From contig CALCGO010000535.1 of NCBI GenBank assembly GCA_937901055.1, forward strand, positions 1 through 6,891: DNA of 6,891 bases, given 5' to 3'. The notes below the pieces were generated by a model that was not told the origin of the DNA, ran no database searches, and worked only from the letters and a program-made list of their open reading frames with translations. Positions 5,219 through 6,891 of the stretch are shown here, one piece after another (position 1 is the stretch's first letter; each line of letters begins with the position of its first letter). Source of the stretch: an uncultured Rhodobacterales bacterium (GTDB taxonomy: Bacteria; Pseudomonadota; Alphaproteobacteria; Rhodobacterales; Rhodobacteraceae). The position numbers were made by a program, and so were the translations under genes.

Positions 5219-6891
5219 GGACGATTTCTTGCGGTATCGCGACTGTGTTCAAACAGCGGGATACCATCAACCATGTTGACAGAAATTGCACCAGATTTGC
5301 GCAGATAGCTCTTATCTATTTTCATGCAACTTCCGGTAACGTCAAACAACTTTGGCGTCACCAGAATCGTGTTATCAACGCAATTCGCAGTGGCAACACT
5401 CGCGTCATCCCCCAAATACAAATATATCCGCCACTCGTCTGACAACGCGGCAACGAAACTGTGCTTATCGCCATTTACGCCCGCTCGCATTGCTGCCTCG
5501 TTCTGGCTAGCGACATCACCGTCATTCTCAAGCCATATGCGAACAGCATATCCGCTGCCGCGTGGTTTACTCACAACGCGACCGAATTCGGTCATGAGGC
5601 CAAACATTCGACCATCCTCACTTATCAAAATCATCGGGCGGTCAGATTTTGACCAAACAAATATCGACAATGCCAACATTATTACACCCAAAGCGCGCCC
5701 GTAGCCTTTCCACAGAAACAAGATTAACCCGCTGGTTACAATTCCGGCGAGGACGACGGGTGTAGCGGACCTGATAGTTCTCGCGGCCCCTTCCAAATTC
5801 GAAAAATACTCGGCTATGGAAAGAATGGCCCCGATTCCCTGTCCCATCACCCAAAATGCGTATTTCTCGAGGCCAAATGGAGTTAAGGTAAACGCGACCA
5901 CGGCGCTCGGCATCACAACTAACCCCATTATAGGAACCGCTAGCAAGTTTGCCGCCAATCCGTATTGCGAAATTTGATTGAAGTGGAATGCAGAGATTGG
6001 CGCCGTCGCGATTCCAGCCACAGCGGAGGTGAACAATAGCGCGATGACCGGTTTGACGTATCTCCATTTCCCTTTCGATAAAAACCGCCAGACTTGCCGT
6101 TTATTTAGCCACTCGTAGGCAGAAATTAGTGCCGTGGTAGCCGCGAAAGACATCTGAAATCCGGCTTCCAGCAGGCTGTAAGGTTTGATTAACAAAACGA
6201 TAAATGCGGCCAATGCCACCGCACGTAAGGTGAATGCGGGTTTGTCGAGGATAACGGCGAATAAGACCACCACGGTCATGATGAACGCACGTTGCGTTGC
6301 CACACTTGCGCCCGACAACATCAAATAGCTAGCCCCGGCGAACATAGCGAGACCAGCGGCGAGTTTCTTGGGCCTAAGCCGTAAAGCCAAATACGGGAAT
6401 ACCGCGAACCCATAGCGAAATATTGCGAAAACAAAACCGGACAGCATGCCCATATGCAAACCTGAGATGGCCAGAAGATGAGCCAGGTTGGATGCACGCA
6501 AGCTGACCAATATCTGTGGATCGATGTCGGATCTGTCACCGGTTATAATGGCAGCAGCGAAAGCTCCGTTCTGACCCTTGATACTGCTTTTGATTTTGGA
6601 CGATATTTGCATCCGTACGGAAAACAACCAAACCCCGAAATCAGATACAGGGTCCGTATACGCCGGAATTATTGGATTGTGGGAGTACCCCACGCCTCCA
6701 AGCTTCATGAACCACGCCATACGTCTGAAATCGAAACCGCCTGGCTCGACCGGTGGACTTGGCGGCGAGACACTGGCAGTGATGGCGATGTGCGCGCCCG
6801 CACGAAGCGTTCCCTCGGGGACGTACCCTTGCAATGAAATTCTAACGCGCTCGGGGGTACGTGCGACAGAGAATTCCGGTAGATATATTTG
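5206..6891 (-). CDS. comEC: ComEC/Rec2-family DNA internalization channel protein (N-terminus beyond the right edge)
   Basis: ComEC forms the inner-membrane channel that carries single-stranded transforming DNA into the cytoplasm. The frame is open from the window edge to a TGA at 5208-5206, giving 561 visible residues (numbered here from the edge). The TTG at 6834 is not a real start: coding continues upstream of it with sequence typical of the family's N-terminal soluble domain. That domain ends with VSPPSPPVEPGGFDF (41-55). The Competence domain follows, with ITGDRSDI (116-123), the HLLAISGLHMG signature (138-148), GFQMSFAAT (244-252) and NLLAVPIMG (315-323), and about nine hydrophobic segments between 137 and 413. 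The last 140 residues are soluble. They show no HxHxDH metallo-beta-lactamase motif, which the longer ComEC proteins of many other phyla carry. Alphaproteobacterial ComEC proteins commonly lack it, so this is probably ancestral to the group and not damage. The gene is convergent with lexA and its promoter lies outside the window. Confidence 0.93.
   Translation of the reverse strand, partial: QIYLPEFSVARTPERVRISLQGYVPEGTLRAGAHIAITASVSPPSPPVEPGGFDFRRMAWFMKLGGVGYSHNPIIPAYTDPVSDFGVWLFSVRMQISSKIKSSIKGQNGAFAAAIITGDRSDIDPQILVSLRASNLAHLLAISGLHMGMLSGFVFAIFRYGFAVFPYLALRLRPKKLAAGLAMFAGASYLMLSGASVATQRAFIMTVVVLFAVILDKPAFTLRAVALAAFIVLLIKPYSLLEAGFQMSFAATTALISAYEWLNKRQVWRFLSKGKWRYVKPVIALLFTSAVAGIATAPISAFHFNQISQYGLAANLLAVPIMGLVVMPSAVVAFTLTPFGLEKYAFWVMGQGIGAILSIAEYFSNLEGAARTIRSATPVVLAGIVTSGLILFLWKGYGRALGVIMLALSIFVWSKSDRPMILISEDGRMFGLMTEFGRVVSKPRGSGYAVRIWLENDGDVASQNEAAMRAGVNGDKHSFVAALSDEWRIYLYLGDDASVATANCVDNTILVTPKLFDVTGSCMKIDKSYLRKSGAISVNMVDGIPLFEHSRDTARNRPWGY

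Noticed and set aside
5580..5593. Perfect 14-bp palindrome GACCGAATTCGGTC
   Set aside because: It lies inside comEC coding sequence (codons for TEFGR), and about one perfect 14-bp palindrome per 16 kb is expected by chance; no regulatory context supports it.
6832..6834. TTG as the start of comEC
   Set aside because: The frame remains open and family-like for the 19 codons upstream to the window edge, so the gene is truncated by the window and does not start here.
6478..6837. 119-codon plus-strand open frame opposite comEC
   Set aside because: It is antisense to the conserved ComEC N-terminal domain and has no recognisable motif or convincing ribosome site.

Overview
The window looks like a chromosomal housekeeping region of an alphaproteobacterium, most likely a marine member of the Rhodobacterales (Roseobacter-type) with moderate GC. 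Three things point there. The gene order trpG-trpD-trpC-moaC-moeA-lexA-comEC is typical of that group. The LexA protein has the family's characteristic N-terminal sequence and a glycine-rich linker insertion. The lexA promoter carries a direct-repeat operator GAAC-N7-GAAC, the alphaproteobacterial type, instead of the palindromic CTGT-N8-ACAG box of gammaproteobacteria. The assignment rests on recognition from memory; no search was run.

Layout. Positions 1-262 (minus strand) hold the start of a gene running off the left edge. Its product begins with one membrane-spanning segment followed by a Pro/Thr/Glu-rich linker. By context it may be the divergent polysaccharide deacetylase (YibQ-like) gene that often sits beside trpG in this group. 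A 126-bp divergent spacer (263-388) separates it from a five-gene plus-strand operon at 389-4435: trpG, trpD, trpC (tryptophan synthesis from chorismate to indole-3-glycerol phosphate, lacking trpE and trpF here), then moaC and moeA (molybdenum cofactor synthesis). Every junction in the operon overlaps or abuts (ATGA, ATGA, TGA|ATG, TAATG), so the five genes are very probably co-transcribed and translationally coupled.

Positions 4436-4521 form the lexA promoter: a perfect TTGACA -35 box, a -10-like TAGAAC 17 nt later, and a LexA box lying in the spacer and over the -10 box, which is a clear autoregulation arrangement. lexA (4522-5205) encodes the SOS repressor with its self-cleavage site and Ser/Lys dyad intact. 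comEC (minus strand, 5206 to the right edge) converges on lexA with no bases between the two stop codons. It encodes the inner-membrane DNA-uptake channel, whose N-terminus lies beyond the window.

No RNA gene, mobile element, CRISPR array or prophage signal was seen, and the only gap between genes is the 126-bp divergent spacer plus the 86-bp lexA leader. I found no undescribed system. The points worth a second look are regulatory and architectural: the trp/Moco operon fusion, the LexA-box promoter, the zero-spacing convergent end inside an inverted repeat, and a ComEC without the C-terminal metallo-beta-lactamase signature.
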